From assembly GCA_038503075.1 (NCBI GenBank), contig JBCAML010000001.1:3658001-3722000 (forward strand): a stretch of 64,000 nt of DNA. The letters are read 5' to 3'. Shown piece after piece: positions 21,517 through 32,697 of this stretch (the stretch's first letter is position 1; the number at the start of each line of letters is the position of its first letter). The DNA is from Gyromitra esculenta (taxonomy: Eukaryota; Ascomycota; Pezizomycetes; Pezizales; Discinaceae). The position numbers were made by a program, and so were the translations under genes. The notes beneath the pieces are model-generated. The model ran no database searches. It was not told the origin of the DNA and saw only the letters and a program-made list of their open reading frames with translations.

Positions 21517-24461
21517 ATGACTTCGTACGCCTCCTCCACCTCCGTTCCCAGTTTCTGCCCACTGACCAACTTTCTACTCTAGGTCAAACATACTCGACGT
21601 ACTTCCCCCTCGCACTAAACTCACCCTCGCCTCCAAAAATCCAAATCAGCCCTAACACTCCTATCTAGATACCGTTCCGAAAATCTACCCAGCTCTCGCT
21701 CTCGGGCGCAATTAAACAGTACATATCGACCAAATATGACCAGCACCCAGACATGTTTGCGACAGACCTGGCCGCGATCGACAAACTACGGAACGATGCT
21801 ATAAATGTGCAGGAAGCGCATGTGAGCGGGGTGCATAAAATTGCAAGCTATGCGGCCCAGCTGCAGTGGATCAGTGGAAAGTTCCCGATCGATGTAGGTA
21901 GTACCTAGTACTTGGGTTTTATAGGAGGGATACTAACTAGTGAAGCAAGATCGGTACGGATTTTGCATGGTACCCAGCTTTGGGGTATAATACTCAGCAG
22001 CCGGGTTAGTTAGTCTTTCTTCTACTAAATTAACCTTGGGTTTCTGGGGATTGGTTGAGTTGACTCAACTGCAGTAACACAGAATAACTTGCAATTCGAG
22101 CGTGCTAATATCCTTTATAATCTCGCCTCGCTTTACTCTCAATTGGCATCTTCCTCCCCACGCACGACTTCCCATGGCCTCAAGACTGCCTGCAACTACT
22201 TCTGTGCCGCAGCTGGCGTTTTCCATTACCTTAAGCAATCCGTTATCCCAGAGCTTCGGTCCACACCCCCAGAAGATATGGACGTCATAACCCTCGAGTG
22301 TGTGGAGCAGCTCATGCTCGCACAAGCTCAGGAATGCTTCTGGCAGAAAGCAGTCGGAGACGGTCACAAAGACTCGGTCGTCGCAAAGCTGGCTGCGAAG
22401 GTTAGCGACTTCTACGACATCGCCGGCGAATTCGCAATCAAGAGCGCTAGTATCTCTAGCGAGTGGATCCACCATATGTCTGCTAAACACCACCACTTTG
22501 CTGCCGCTGCACAGTATCGCGCGGCTTGTGATTGTCTAGAGCGGAGCAAATACGGAGAGGAAGTCGCGCGCTTGAAGGACTCGCTTGATGCTGTTAACGA
22601 CGCGCTAAAGGAGGCCAGGTACCTTAATAAGATTGTTCTCGGCGATCTTCAAGGGTTGAAGGAAAAAGTCGCGGATACGCTGAAGGGCGCGGAGAGGGAT
22701 AACGATTTGATATATCTGAACCCGGTGCCGCCAGCGAGCGCACTAACAAAGATTCAGAGGGCATCGATGGTGAATAGCAAGGTGCCGAAAGAAATTAGTG
22801 AAGGGACGAGTTTGCTGGTGGAGGGAGGCGTGTATGGGGCACCATTATTCGCGAAGCTTGTGCCGTTTGCGGTGCATGTAGCTGCAAGTATTTATGCGGA
22901 GAGACGAGATCGGTTGGTGAATAATACGCTTGTTGATGAATTGGAGAACTTGACGACGAAGTTACACGAGTATGCTGCTCTCTTGTCTTTAGTTTTTGTA
23001 TATCTTATTAATGTGACTGTAGGCTTCTCCAATCGCTAAACCTCCCTGGTTCCCTCCAAGCTCTCGAGAAGCCGCTGGGCCTCCCTCCTGGGCTCATCAC
23101 ACATGCCGAGGAAATCCGACAGCAAGGCGGTGTTGGCACGCTGCTACGGAGCATGGACGACATTGCGAAGCTGAAAGCAAATGACAATGCCATGTACCAG
23201 GAAGCTGTTGAGATGTTGAAAGCTGAAGCGGCCGAAGACGAGCGGCTACGGGGCAGACATGGCACCGACAGATGGAATCGAGAGCCGTCACACACCGCCG
23301 GGGCGATACTCCAGTTACAGGTCGATGAGTATGCAGGGATTCTCAAGAGCGCCAATAACAGCGACAAATTGGTGCGGGACAAACTGAGTGACTGCGAAGA
23401 ATTGTTGAGGTTGCTTGGCGGTGATACTGTAAGTGTGCATTTTCTGCCGCTCGTACTGCGGAGAGGGAAAAGTTATGTTGATGACACGAGAAATGCGCAG
23501 AGGAGCCTGCAGGAGTTTGTGCCGAATAGTGTGAGGGCGACTTTGACGCCGCGGATGGATCGTGAGGTTGGGAAGCTAAGGCAATGCTTGAATGAAGTGA
23601 GTCGGTTGGAGAGTAGGAGAAGGAGGAAGATTGAGAGCTTGAGGGAAAAGGCGAAGGCAGATGATATCAGTAAGTCATCTCTTTTCTTATACGTTCATAG
23701 ATTATCACTCGCTACCAATAGTCATTAACCCGCTACAGCATCCGCAATTCTCACTGAAACCGCTACTCTTGAGCGTACAAATCCCCTCAGGAAGCTTGAG
23801 CCGGTTCATTTTGAACCCCTCTTTGAGTCCCGCCTCTCGTCACGCTACGCTGCTGAGCGCTCCCTTATCCCAGAAGAATCCGAAGCTCAGTCTGATCTCT
23901 GCGCCCGACTGCGTGAGGCCAATAACTCGTTTAATGCGTGCAGACAGGGCGAGAAGGTCGATAGGGAGCGGGAGCAAGCACTTCAAGCGCTTGAGAACGC
24001 TTATTTGAAGCATAGGGAAATCATGGGGAATTTGGACGTAGGGCGGAAATTTTATAATGATCTAGCGAAGCTATTGACAAGGTTTAGGGATGAGTGTAGG
24101 CAGTTCGTATATAGGAGACGGGTACAAGCAGGACAAGTGGAAGTGTAAGCTATCTCTCATTTCCTTCATTAATTTGTTCAAACTAGTATGAGTGAGAACT
24201 GATGATATCGATAGGGATATCACAAACGCAATGCAATCTATCCGCCTTTCACAAACTCCTGTACTCACACCAAATGTCGCTGTCTCTGTACCCTCATCTC
24301 CACAGATCCCGCAGCAGGCGGATGCTCAGAGACCACTTGGAACTGAAAAGCCGTTGCCGGCACCGGTGCCAAGAACAGTTGTAAGTTTGCCGGCTCCGGG
24401 GCTGTGGAAGGGAGATGCGACGACTGCTATTAGGTTTGCGGGTGATGGCGCGGGGCGGTAG
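21517..24461 (+). CDS. palA: PalA/Rim20, BRO1-domain protein of ambient-pH signalling
   Basis: Predicted join 21517-21524, 21583-21598, 21669-21893, 21950-22004, 22075-22969, 23023-23428, 23501-23669, 23739-24144, 24215-24461 (808 residues). The N-terminus MTSSNILDIPFRKS needs a 16-nt second exon. The BRO1 domain covers roughly residues 8-390, with YDQHPDMFATDLAAIDKLRN, CFWQKAVGDGHKD, SSEWIHHM and KHHHFAAAAQYR. The V-domain helical arms follow, ending in NLDVGRKFYNDLAKLLTRF, and the tail is proline-rich. PalA binds YPXL motifs of PacC/Rim101 and ESCRT-III to allow PacC processing at alkaline pH. The 72-nt intron 23429-23500 is stop-free in frame, so it could be retained in some transcripts. 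Length is typical for the family (about 780-850). Confidence 0.95.
21583..21598 (+). other. palA: 16-nt microexon of palA
   Basis: The exon GTCAAACATACTCGAC is bounded by CTCTAG and GTACTT. With the 8-nt first exon it encodes MTSSNILD, which leads straight into IPFRKS. The same order (SSNIL...IPFR) begins PalA proteins known to me, so the microexon is supported by homology as well as phase. Confidence 0.8.
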
Positions 24462-24964
24462 TGCCGGGTGGGTGTGGGTTATTGTATGCATAGGTAGATA
24501 AAAGTAGGTTTGCTTTTGCTGTACTCTCGTTTGTTGTTGTAATGCATGTGTGAGCGTTGGTTTGTAGGTTATGGGTTACAAACCCGGAAACGAATCGAGT
24601 TTTAGCATCAGTATTTGTGTTTTCGTATACCATCACAATCAAATGAAAACATTGTGAAATCTGTCCCGTCACTGGACATAGATGATGATACATGGTACTC
24701 TTTGTTATTTTGTGTTAGACATAATAGAATAACTTTCGTATCGTAAAATCACATACCATGAATACATGTAGGATGTGACTAAGAGTTTTTGGCCCATCAG
24801 GCCAACAGAGATCATCTTTGCCGGTCTGGAAACCGCTGCTAATTGGTTGTTCATCGTATTCGCTATATGTAACCTAATTAAACACGGGACCCAGAAGATA
24901 TTATTTATGTATTTGTTATTTCATTCGGCACGACACAGAATCAGAGAATGGGGCTTCCGCGCTC
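24462..24964. other. 3' flank of palA and promoter of a possible small gene
   Basis: About 500 bp without a supported coding frame. A TACATGTA site lies at 24763-24770. The region ends at a consensus TATA box at 24965. Confidence 0.45.
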
Positions 24965-24972
24965 TATAAAAG
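24965..24972 (+). promoter_or_regulatory. TATA box
   Basis: TATAAAAG within GCTCTATAAAAGAGC is the clearest TATA box in the window. A TACATGTA site at 25001-25008 and a C/T-rich leader follow. It implies a transcription start near 25000. Confidence 0.55.
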
Positions 24973-25142
24973 AGCTTCTTGTCCTGGTTTCTCCCATACA
25001 TACATGTACACACACTCTTTCTCTTCTCTTTCAAACAAACCGCACAGCAGCATTTCTGTTACTGGCGATAGTCATCAATCGTCGCTTTTTCATCGATGCT
25101 TTACTCCCTCTCATCCTCCTCCCAGCCACGCCCCGCTGGGCT

Positions 25143-25520
25143 ATGCAGGAATACCAACAGCCAAACGAACACTACGAAGAAGAAAACATCACGGCCACCA
25201 GCGATAATCAAAGAACGTCTTGCTAAACTTTTTCTTTCTCCAGATATCCCTACCAACCTCTCATTCGGTTACCAAAAGAGCTGCCAGAAGGATCCGGAGC
25301 TGAAGAACGATTAATACAAGGAATAGCCAGAGACCCTGTTGAACCCTCCGCAAAGTATTGCTGGCGATTAATATCACCCCTAGAAAATTAGGCTCGGGAA
25401 TTGGTGGATGAGTGGCTAAGGTAAGGTTTGTCTTGTGGTTTTTTTCTTCTATTCATGATGTTTCCTTCTTCTTGGTGATGTCCTGATCCCGCTACTGCAG
25501 CGACTACTACGGGTATGTTT
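25143..25520 (+). pseudogene. unresolved small gene or pseudogene downstream of a TATA box
   Basis: ATG 25143 opens MQEYQQPNEHYEEENITAT. The open frame soon stops, but the same sense resumes at about 25242 as YPYQPLIRLPKELPEGSG...EERLIQGIARDPVEPSAKYC. It then meets TAG at 25390 and continues in the same frame as ARELVDEWLS before a good donor at 25418 (AAG|GTAAGG). Another short exon, CGACTACTACGG, may follow after CTGCAG. A 27-base gap flanked by GT and AG separates the first two pieces, which is too short for a normal intron. Either a splice pattern escapes me or the gene is broken. A 72-residue frame from ATG 25096 overlaps in another phase. Function unknown. Confidence 0.3.
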
Positions 25521-26173
25521 CTTTTCTTTCTTCCTGCATACTTTCTTGATTCTGGTGTGCTTTGTTGATGGTTAGATTCTGGGTAGTGGATGGATGGATG
25601 GATGGATGGATGGTTTGGCTTCCTTTCGTCCGTCCGCTGTCTGGCTGACTGTTCATGGTTTCGCCGGGTATTTTAAATATAATTTTGTGTGTTCGAGTAG
25701 ACGAGGACCTTGTGATAGCTGCTAGTTTTTGATTCTCTACCCATGTTTAGCGCTTGTGTATGATTTCGCCTGCTGAATCTTTCGACACTTCTTGTATGAA
25801 CACATGATCACCAATCTTAAGTGCAAGTGACAAATCGTCCGAGGTTAAAGTTTGCAGGTAACTCAAATTGAGGATCCGACGGAAATATCTCCACTTTCAT
25901 ATGTAAAGACATCATATAAATCCCTTCTAAAAAAAAATTCATGGCAACTTCTAAACTGCCCAACTATGCTAAAAGCTTCTATCAAGAAAGACTTTAGCTC
26001 TCACGTATCACTTTAAACTCGGCTTAAATATCATGATCTAGCGTGAAAAATTAGAGATCTCAATTGGACTAAACACCACACGATCTCCATACCACAGGGG
26101 CCCGAGAGCTAGGTGAGGATCAAAACTGTAGTACAAATTAACCTCATGACGCAGTTTCTCTTCCCCACGGCCA
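25521..26173. other. intergenic with TGGA microsatellite
   Basis: No gene is seen. A (TGGA)n tract of about 27 bases lies at 25587-25613. The stretch ends at the stop codon of the PAM2-motif gene on the minus strand. Confidence 0.5.
25587..25613. repeat. (TGGA)n microsatellite
   Basis: Six to seven tandem copies of TGGA. Likely length-variable between strains. Confidence 0.85.
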
Positions 26174-27022
26174 CTACAAGCCACCTGGCACAAACTCGTC
26201 GTCACTCAAATCCATCCATCTCTCCATCTTTGCAGCATACCCTTGAGTCTCCTCCTCTTCCTCCTCCGTATCAGATTCCAATTCCACCAAAGGGTCATTC
26301 GAAGAGTCATAGCCCATCGAGCAGGCAGAATCTGCACTCCCGGGGCTCAAAAGTTGCATCCTCTGCCCATGGCCGTATCCATCTTTCATTGACTCGGTAA
26401 GAGAGATGCTAGTAGTAGCCTCGATGAGCTGCTTCGGTTGCTTCCCCCAACTTCGATGTGTCTGATATCGTTTAACACTGGCCTTCTTCCTGCGTTTATT
26501 CATCGTCGTGGTCGTTGTTATCATCGTTGCTGCTTCCATCTTCACCTTTATCATCATAAACTGGTCCTGGGTCGTAACAGGGAAGCTACGACCTTCGGTC
26601 GCCGCTGCCTTGAAGCGTGATGGAGTATTATTGTGATAGTAATCAATTAAAGCTGCAATATCTCCCTTTTCGTTCAGCTCTCTCAACTGACGATCGCTAA
26701 ATAACTTTGGAAGAGAATTGGGGAACTGACGCTGCTCAATATTCTCTGAGATTTCAAACTTCTCATGCTTGGGAACAACACGAGGGACAAAAACTTCACT
26801 AAGCGGATTAAGTTTCATCATTTTCTTAGGGTTTTGTAGGCTGATCATTTGGTTGATGTAGGTGGTAAGTTGTCTGAAGAATACTAAGTGGGAGATTTTT
26901 GTTGACGTTGTTTGGTTTACGTTCCTCGCAGAAATTGTGGATGGATGGAGTAGTGATATGGAAGGGAAGAGTGAACTTACTTGAGTCGTTTGTCCAATAC
27001 AGTTACGTTGAAACATGGGCAC
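26174..27022 (-). CDS. PAM2-motif protein, unknown, acidic C-terminus
   Basis: Predicted join 27022-26981, 26824-26174 (230 residues). Alternatively it starts at Met 26821 inside exon 2 (215 residues). The whole span is open in one frame, but CAA|GTAAGT at 26980 is a strong donor. KLNPLSEVFVPR near residues 17-29 fits the PAM2 consensus (LNxxAxxFxP), which binds the MLLE domain of poly(A)-binding protein. The following SLPKLFSDRQLRELNEKGDIAALIDYYH looks helical. The C-terminus is acidic (EEEEEETQ) and ends MERWMDLSDDEFVPGGL, with a second F-x-P. Residues about 105-125 read differently in the +1 frame as an Asp-rich run ending in a stop, so an exon boundary there may be misjudged. A role in mRNA metabolism is inferred from PAM2 only. 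Confidence 0.6.
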   Translation of the reverse strand: MPMFQRNCIGQTTQVSSLFPSISLLHPSTISARNVNQTTSTKISHLVFFRQLTTYINQMISLQNPKKMMKLNPLSEVFVPRVVPKHEKFEISENIEQRQFPNSLPKLFSDRQLRELNEKGDIAALIDYYHNNTPSRFKAAATEGRSFPVTTQDQFMMIKVKMEAATMITTTTTMNKRRKKASVKRYQTHRSWGKQPKQLIEATTSISLTESMKDGYGHGQRMQLLSPGSADSACSMGYDSSNDPLVELESDTEEEEEETQGYAAKMERWMDLSDDEFVPGGL

Positions 27023-30000
27023 TCAATAGTATTTTTTTTGGGCGGGGGGGGCGAGGTCCTTCAAATTGAATAATCGTTGACTAGACTGGGAGGTTTTCTC
27101 CAAAATTCCCCAACCGCAACCCTACTAGGTAAAAAGTCCACCCTGAGCAAACATTATTCGGCAGCTTATACAGCCCTTCTACCTAACTTAAAAGTTACAC
27201 TAATTCACTTGTTGAAGCTTTTCTAGTGGGTTTTTCCATTAGTCACAAAACACCACCTCGTACTCTCACATTTCAATCATGTAATATCACTCGGATTATA
27301 TTTTCGCTAATTTTAAATATTCTTCACAGTAATTTAGATTTCTAGAGCAACTCTAGAGTAATCTAGCTCGATCTAGTAGACAATTTTATAAAAATCGCAC
27401 CTCTTCTAGTCGACCATGATAACCACAGTCATCTACCACTCGTCAAAGAACACATATACATACCCTAGAATCACAACACAGACTTCATGGTGCACAGGTG
27501 ATATGTCAAGGACGGCCAACTTCAAGCCTTCTATAACATAGAAAGACTACTCTCGGGGCTCTTTTGTTCCACTTACCCTCTACCGTAAGTACCTGAAAAT
27601 GTCTTTTGGTGCTAGCGTCTTTGAATCTGCTTCCCAAAAGCACTTCAAAATTTGGTTGGCCAAATTCGTACTCTTATTTTTAAGTATTTACGATAAAGCA
27701 CAGGGAGGATCGTACAAAGCATACTTATGCCAAAGGTATTCATAATCACGAGCTTCAAGATCTACAGCTTAACTTTTTTGGGACTAAAATTATTTAGATC
27801 TTATCGAAGCGTTATGAGGCGGTTTCGGATCACGCGCTTAAATACTCTCTGCTATTTCTACCACAGTCTTCAACTATGATTACGATACCGGCCGTCGTCG
27901 AAACACGCCGGTTGCATGCTGAACCCCGCTTCGGCATTCGGTGCAGGAATATTCTAAATTCGAACCTCTCAAGACCCAAACTCCCCCGAACAGCGGTTAT
28001 CCCGATGCCGGTCGAGATCCTTGGAAATTTGCAGCCGCCCTTTTCGAAATATACGGGTGTCTCCGTTGTTCCTTGCCTCTAAGATCTCCGCGGCTCGGTC
28101 CGCGTTTTAGGCCAACCTCACACGACTATCACGAGGAAGTCCGCCCTGAATTAACAGGCTTTGGGGGCGAAGAAGGAAAAAGAGGGGAAAAGATTCATAA
28201 AAAGGAAAAATAATACTCTCCCCGAAAGCAGAGCGCGATAATACCAATCACGGAACATCACTCGCGGACGCTAACTATGCTCAATAGATCGAGATCTTCC
28301 AATGGATACCAACACTAATTTTTGAGCTTGAAAGGCTGCTTTAAGTTCACGAGAGAGGACTCTAAGACTGCCCTCACAATAAATGTCTCTCAAGGCCGAT
28401 AGATTAGGATTCAACTCATCGTCGATGAAGAACATTCATGCAGAGCAGAGAAGAAAAGGAAGTGAAATGTGGGACGAGCAAGAAGACCAAGCATTTGAAT
28501 GTTGGCAAACACGTTATTGTGATATAGGGTACGTCACCTGTACGTCAGCGCAAGAGAACCGCAATTACAGGCACCTTTCCTCAATAATTTGTTGTTCGAA
28601 CATGCGCAAAACCCTTTTTGGCTGTGTTTGTGAGCACATGTCGGAGAGTGTCGAAATTGTCGATGCCTCGTTGACTTGGAGATAAGGTTCGTACCCGCAT
28701 AGATAACCAGTCAGTCGGTAACTATTAATATCATGCACGTGACATACCACATAAAGTATCTAATACTGTTCCTCAATTGGATAAAATAGTAAGAATAATA
28801 ACACTACAACTCCTGTTGTGTAAAGAGTTAACTCGCCCAAAACCAAGATGATTTAAAGTCGAAACATCAACAGGAACACAAACACCCACGAAGTTAGTCG
28901 AATGCCTATAGAAAATAGTCTCAGGGCCGGCAAGAAAGTTGATACATCATTAAGAGGATTGTAAATTTCTCAAAATATAATCTCAAGATGCGATCCTAAA
29001 CCTCTCATACGATCTCGGTCTCCTCCCGCATCGGGTATACAGTGCTATACGAGATGCCTTATCAAAATCATTCCTGTTTTCTATATGCTTTTGACAAGGA
29101 CGCGATATTCGTATTGCTGCGCAGTTGACGTTGGTCGCGGCATCTGACTCAAAATGCCTACAGTAAGCTAAATATACTGGAGATAGTTAATCCAATGCCA
29201 GGTCGGACATGAGTCCGTAAGCCTTCGCAACCACGGCCTCCGAGAGTAGAAGTTGACGAAAAAAAGATGAGATCCGCAGGACAGGTTGATTTACTGCTGC
29301 AACTCCTCGCGGCTTAGAAGGGCAAGAGAACTTACGAATACATGTGTATCTATCAATAAAGGGCGGGTCTCGTCGCCGGCCAGAATTGCCGTTGATCGGA
29401 TCGAATCAACGTGTGGAATAAACCGCTATCAATAGTAAGTTACGGGCTTGCGTTGTTGGCCCTTTTTTCCCTCCTTTGCTGTGCTGTGCTTTGCCGGCAA
29501 CTGAGATAAAAAATCCATGATATAGCAATAGGTAAGTAATTGTATTTCAAAAAGGGCTGGAGATAGGAAGATCAAAAGAAGTAAGTACAGGCTCGCACGG
29601 ACTTGGTGGGAGATAAAACAGTATGTATTAGGGCGTGAGATGATACTTCCTTACTACAACACGCTACAACCTGCAAGCAGTTGTAGTAAAGTTTTAAAGA
29701 GGACCGTTGTCGCAGAAGGCAGGTATATGTAAGACGGCGACAAGCACTCGTGGGAAAAACAAAAGCCGATAGAACGTGGGGTTCGTGGGAGGTATTGGCA
29801 ATGTACTAGGTTCGTAATTGGAACAACAGAAACAGCATCCCTTAGGGCAGCCTTGCATGTGAAAAGGCCGCCAACGGAAGCAGAAACTTGCGTCCAAAGT
29901 AGGTACATGTCAGACAGCTCAGCTCAGATACCTAACTACAGCTCGCTGCTGTAACAGGTTCAAGAACCAGAGCTCCCACTCACTGCGAGTGACGTGCATA

Positions 30001-32150
30001 AGGCACGCAATATCCCTATCTTGGCCAAGAAAGCACTTATTGGCCAAACCCCTAATTCTCTCAAACCCAGGAAGTATTATGCCATACAGACATTGGATCT
30101 GTCCGATTTAAATGGGGAGCTAAGGGTTATCTAATCGTCTTCGATCGGTATTGGCGAGAGAGGTACCGAATAACTGTGTAGATACGCAACGGCTCACCTA
30201 CCAGGCTATTCTAAAGACTAGTTACAGAGCTATCGGCAGCGAAATCCGAACCATGGATGTGGCCCGGACCCGGTTCCTGACAGGAATTAGGGGTGATTTG
30301 TCTATGAAGAAACTATTTGAAAAGCCTAAAGTGGTAATCATCAAGGGGTAAGAAGAAAGGAAAAAGCAAACAAATATTAAGCAGCCTTTCTTTTGGGAAC
30401 GATTAACAACGATTGCTGTCTTTAGAATACAGATATGGACGAATATTTCGATGGTAACCAGCTTGTTCCTCGATAAAGTCTCACAGCGCGGCATTGATCC
30501 CGGGAATACCTTACTTCAGATAAGAGATCTTCATTTCACACTAGGGAGTCACCTTTCAAGAGTACCGGTAGCAGCCATTGTGGACCAGACCAAGGCAAGG
30601 GGACGCGCCGCCATGCAGCGGAGCGAAAAACTCAGGCCAGTTTTAAGACCGCCTATTTTTCCGATGGCTTGGTCCCGGAGAATCTTATCGTTCACGGAAC
30701 TAGAGTCAATGCACAAAGTTGGATGCTTTTTATTGCTTACGAGTTTTGATAGGAAGTTTACATGTACATGAAGGTATTTCGCATTTCCAACTTAGTTTTA
30801 GGCTCCCACACGCGTCTGACGGCAATTATGTATGTAAATTAAAACCTTTTTTCATATGCTACAGAAGATGAGATCTGGATACCGAAAGCGATGTATAAGT
30901 TGGCTGGCCAACGAAAAGTTTCCTCCAATACTTTCAATGGAACAAATATTGGTACAAACACTTCCAACTGCATAAACAACAGGTGGATAACGTCTTCACG
31001 TTTGAGGATGGCGGCAGGAGATCCGTTTGCATGTGCGTTAATTCTGTGTGAACGCTGATCGTGGTGGGTTGGTAGAAGGACCGGTCCGGACTACTTTCTG
31101 TCATATTGGTTTCGCGGAAGCGCAGCACTATCAGTGTTTAAGACGTTTGACCGGCTGATAACAAGCGGGCGACGAAAAGAGCGCTGTGGATAGCGTGTAG
31201 CAGGTCGACCAAAAAAGAATACAGTTTCCGCTGCTCCGTGCATCTCGCTGCTGCTGTCGCTGTTTTCCAGCTATTTGGACACGAGCGGGGGAGCTCAGGA
31301 GGATGGGCGTCCCTTTAAATCGGAGAATTCAGTCGGAATCGAAGCATGTAACCAAAGTTGCTCGAAACTGGGTGGCGGGTAATCTGCATCGAATTGGGGC
31401 GGAGATGCAAGAGAATTCTGCAGCGTGCAGCGTCTGCAGCGGTCTGGGGTGTGCTGCAGTGTCACGTCATTGTCGCAGGACCCTTGAGGGATGGATTTGA
31501 CCAGGATTGTGTCGACTCACGCCTGAGGCGAGAGATGGTGTGCAGCATCGTTTCGGTGCGCAGCAGATGAATGATATGGTGGGCTGCTGCTGGGATTTCT
31601 GTGGGCGCTCGCTCGACAGGGCAGACAGCTAGGCAGGCAGCCTGTGGGGTGACTGATAGCGCAGGATCTAATCTGATCTCCTGTCGGCACTGGCTCTGTT
31701 GCCGCACTAAAGGCGATGGGCGGTGGTGGATCGAGTGACAGCCAGGCCAAAAAAAACCGTCCAATCCCACGCCACACCCACGCCTGGCCGCCGCCGAGTC
31801 CACTCCACCAAGCGTACATGTACATGTATGTACCCCTTCGCTCCCCACTCCCTCCCACGCTGACCTGAGCCCTGAGCCTGCCCCCTTCCGTTGCTGTTCC
31901 CGAGTCCGCGCCTGCCCTACCCTGCCCTAGCTCCCTTTCTTGTCCTTATCTGTCAGCTCACGCCCCTCTGCTTCTCCCTCAACGGCCAGCCAGTCCTCTT
32001 GCTTATCTTCCGCTGCCCGCCCGCCGACCTTGGCCCATCTAGGTCTTGTTTTCTCTGACTCTACTTTATCATCTCGCCGCGTCCCTCTCTCCTTCGATTC
32101 CTTCTCACACCCACGATCCAAACAACCCTCAGCCCACCTCAACTTCAGCT
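27023..32150. other. 5 kb gene-poor region
   Basis: No confident gene. It holds a CGAGTGATATT copy (27283-27293, minus) and TACATGTA sites at 30759, 31815 and 31821. An isolated GC-richer open frame at about 27941-28213 is noted separately. The final 850 bases are GC- and C/T-rich and probably include the YPI1 promoter and leader. Three CTGCAG hexamers fall within about 50 bases near 31420-31465. No tRNA or rRNA signature was found. Confidence 0.5.
27917..28213 (+). pseudogene. possible gene remnant, unknown
   Basis: An open stretch of about 95 codons reads VQEYSKFEPLKTQ...NSGYPDAGRDPWKFAAALFEIYG and ends in a charged GEEGKRGEKIHKKEK tail. Its composition differs from the AT-rich surroundings. 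The frame is broken by TGA just upstream, after another protein-like stretch (FNYDYDTGRRRNTPVAC). This could be a decayed gene or transposon fragment, or an unannotated exon. Nothing recognisable. Confidence 0.25.
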
Positions 32151-32697
32151 ATGCTCCTTCCTCCTCCAGAACGCCGCGAGTCGGGACCTGCTGTCCCTTC
32201 CGCCACCCAAACACAGACAAACATCACCGCACAGCCGTCCATCCCTAGACCAATTCGCGTTCCGGAAGGAACTCTGCGATTAAGAGGTGGCCCTGTTGAA
32301 GACCGCAGGGTTCGATGGGGGGCTGATGTTATTGACAACGAGGGACTTGGAAGAAAAAAATCTAAAGGTTTGTTTCTCTCTCCAAACGATCGATTTGCCA
32401 TAACACTGTTTAGAGCTTTTTTTTTGGTGGCACAAACTAATATTGCATGTTTCCCTTGGAATAGTATGCTGCATTTACCACCGCCCCCGAGCCTACGATG
32501 AATCATCGAGCGACGACAGCGATTCATCTTCAGATGACGACAGCGACGTTGGCGATCATAGACATGGAAAAGACTGTGGACACGGACATGGCTCAATGAG
32601 GAATTCTCGTTCGAAAGGCAAAGGAAAGGCCGGCAAACGGGGCCCAAGCCCAAATGCCTACGAAAAGATGCCAAAACCAAAGAAGAAGGCGACTTAG
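32151..32697 (+). CDS. YPI1: type-1 protein phosphatase inhibitor Ypi1 (inhibitor-3/PPP1R11 family)
   Basis: Predicted join 32151-32367, 32465-32697 (149 residues). The conserved core spans the splice: TLRLRGG, RRVRWGADVIDNEGLGRKKSK, then VCCIYHRPRAYDE. RVRW is the RVxF-type PP1 docking motif and KKSKVCCIYH is the inhibitor-3 signature. It is followed by an acidic Ser/Asp run (SSSDDSDSSSDDDSD), a His/Gly patch and a basic KGKGKAGKRG tail. Ypi1 binds and regulates nuclear Glc7/PP1 together with Sds22. Fungal Ypi1 proteins are 130-180 residues, so this is complete. The N-terminal 45 residues are proline-rich and variable. Confidence 0.93.

Noticed and set aside
23429..23500. Reading the 72-nt palA insert as coding
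   Set aside because: It has GTAAGT and GCGCAG ends, and removing it restores the GGDT-RSLQEFVPNS pattern expected for PalA.
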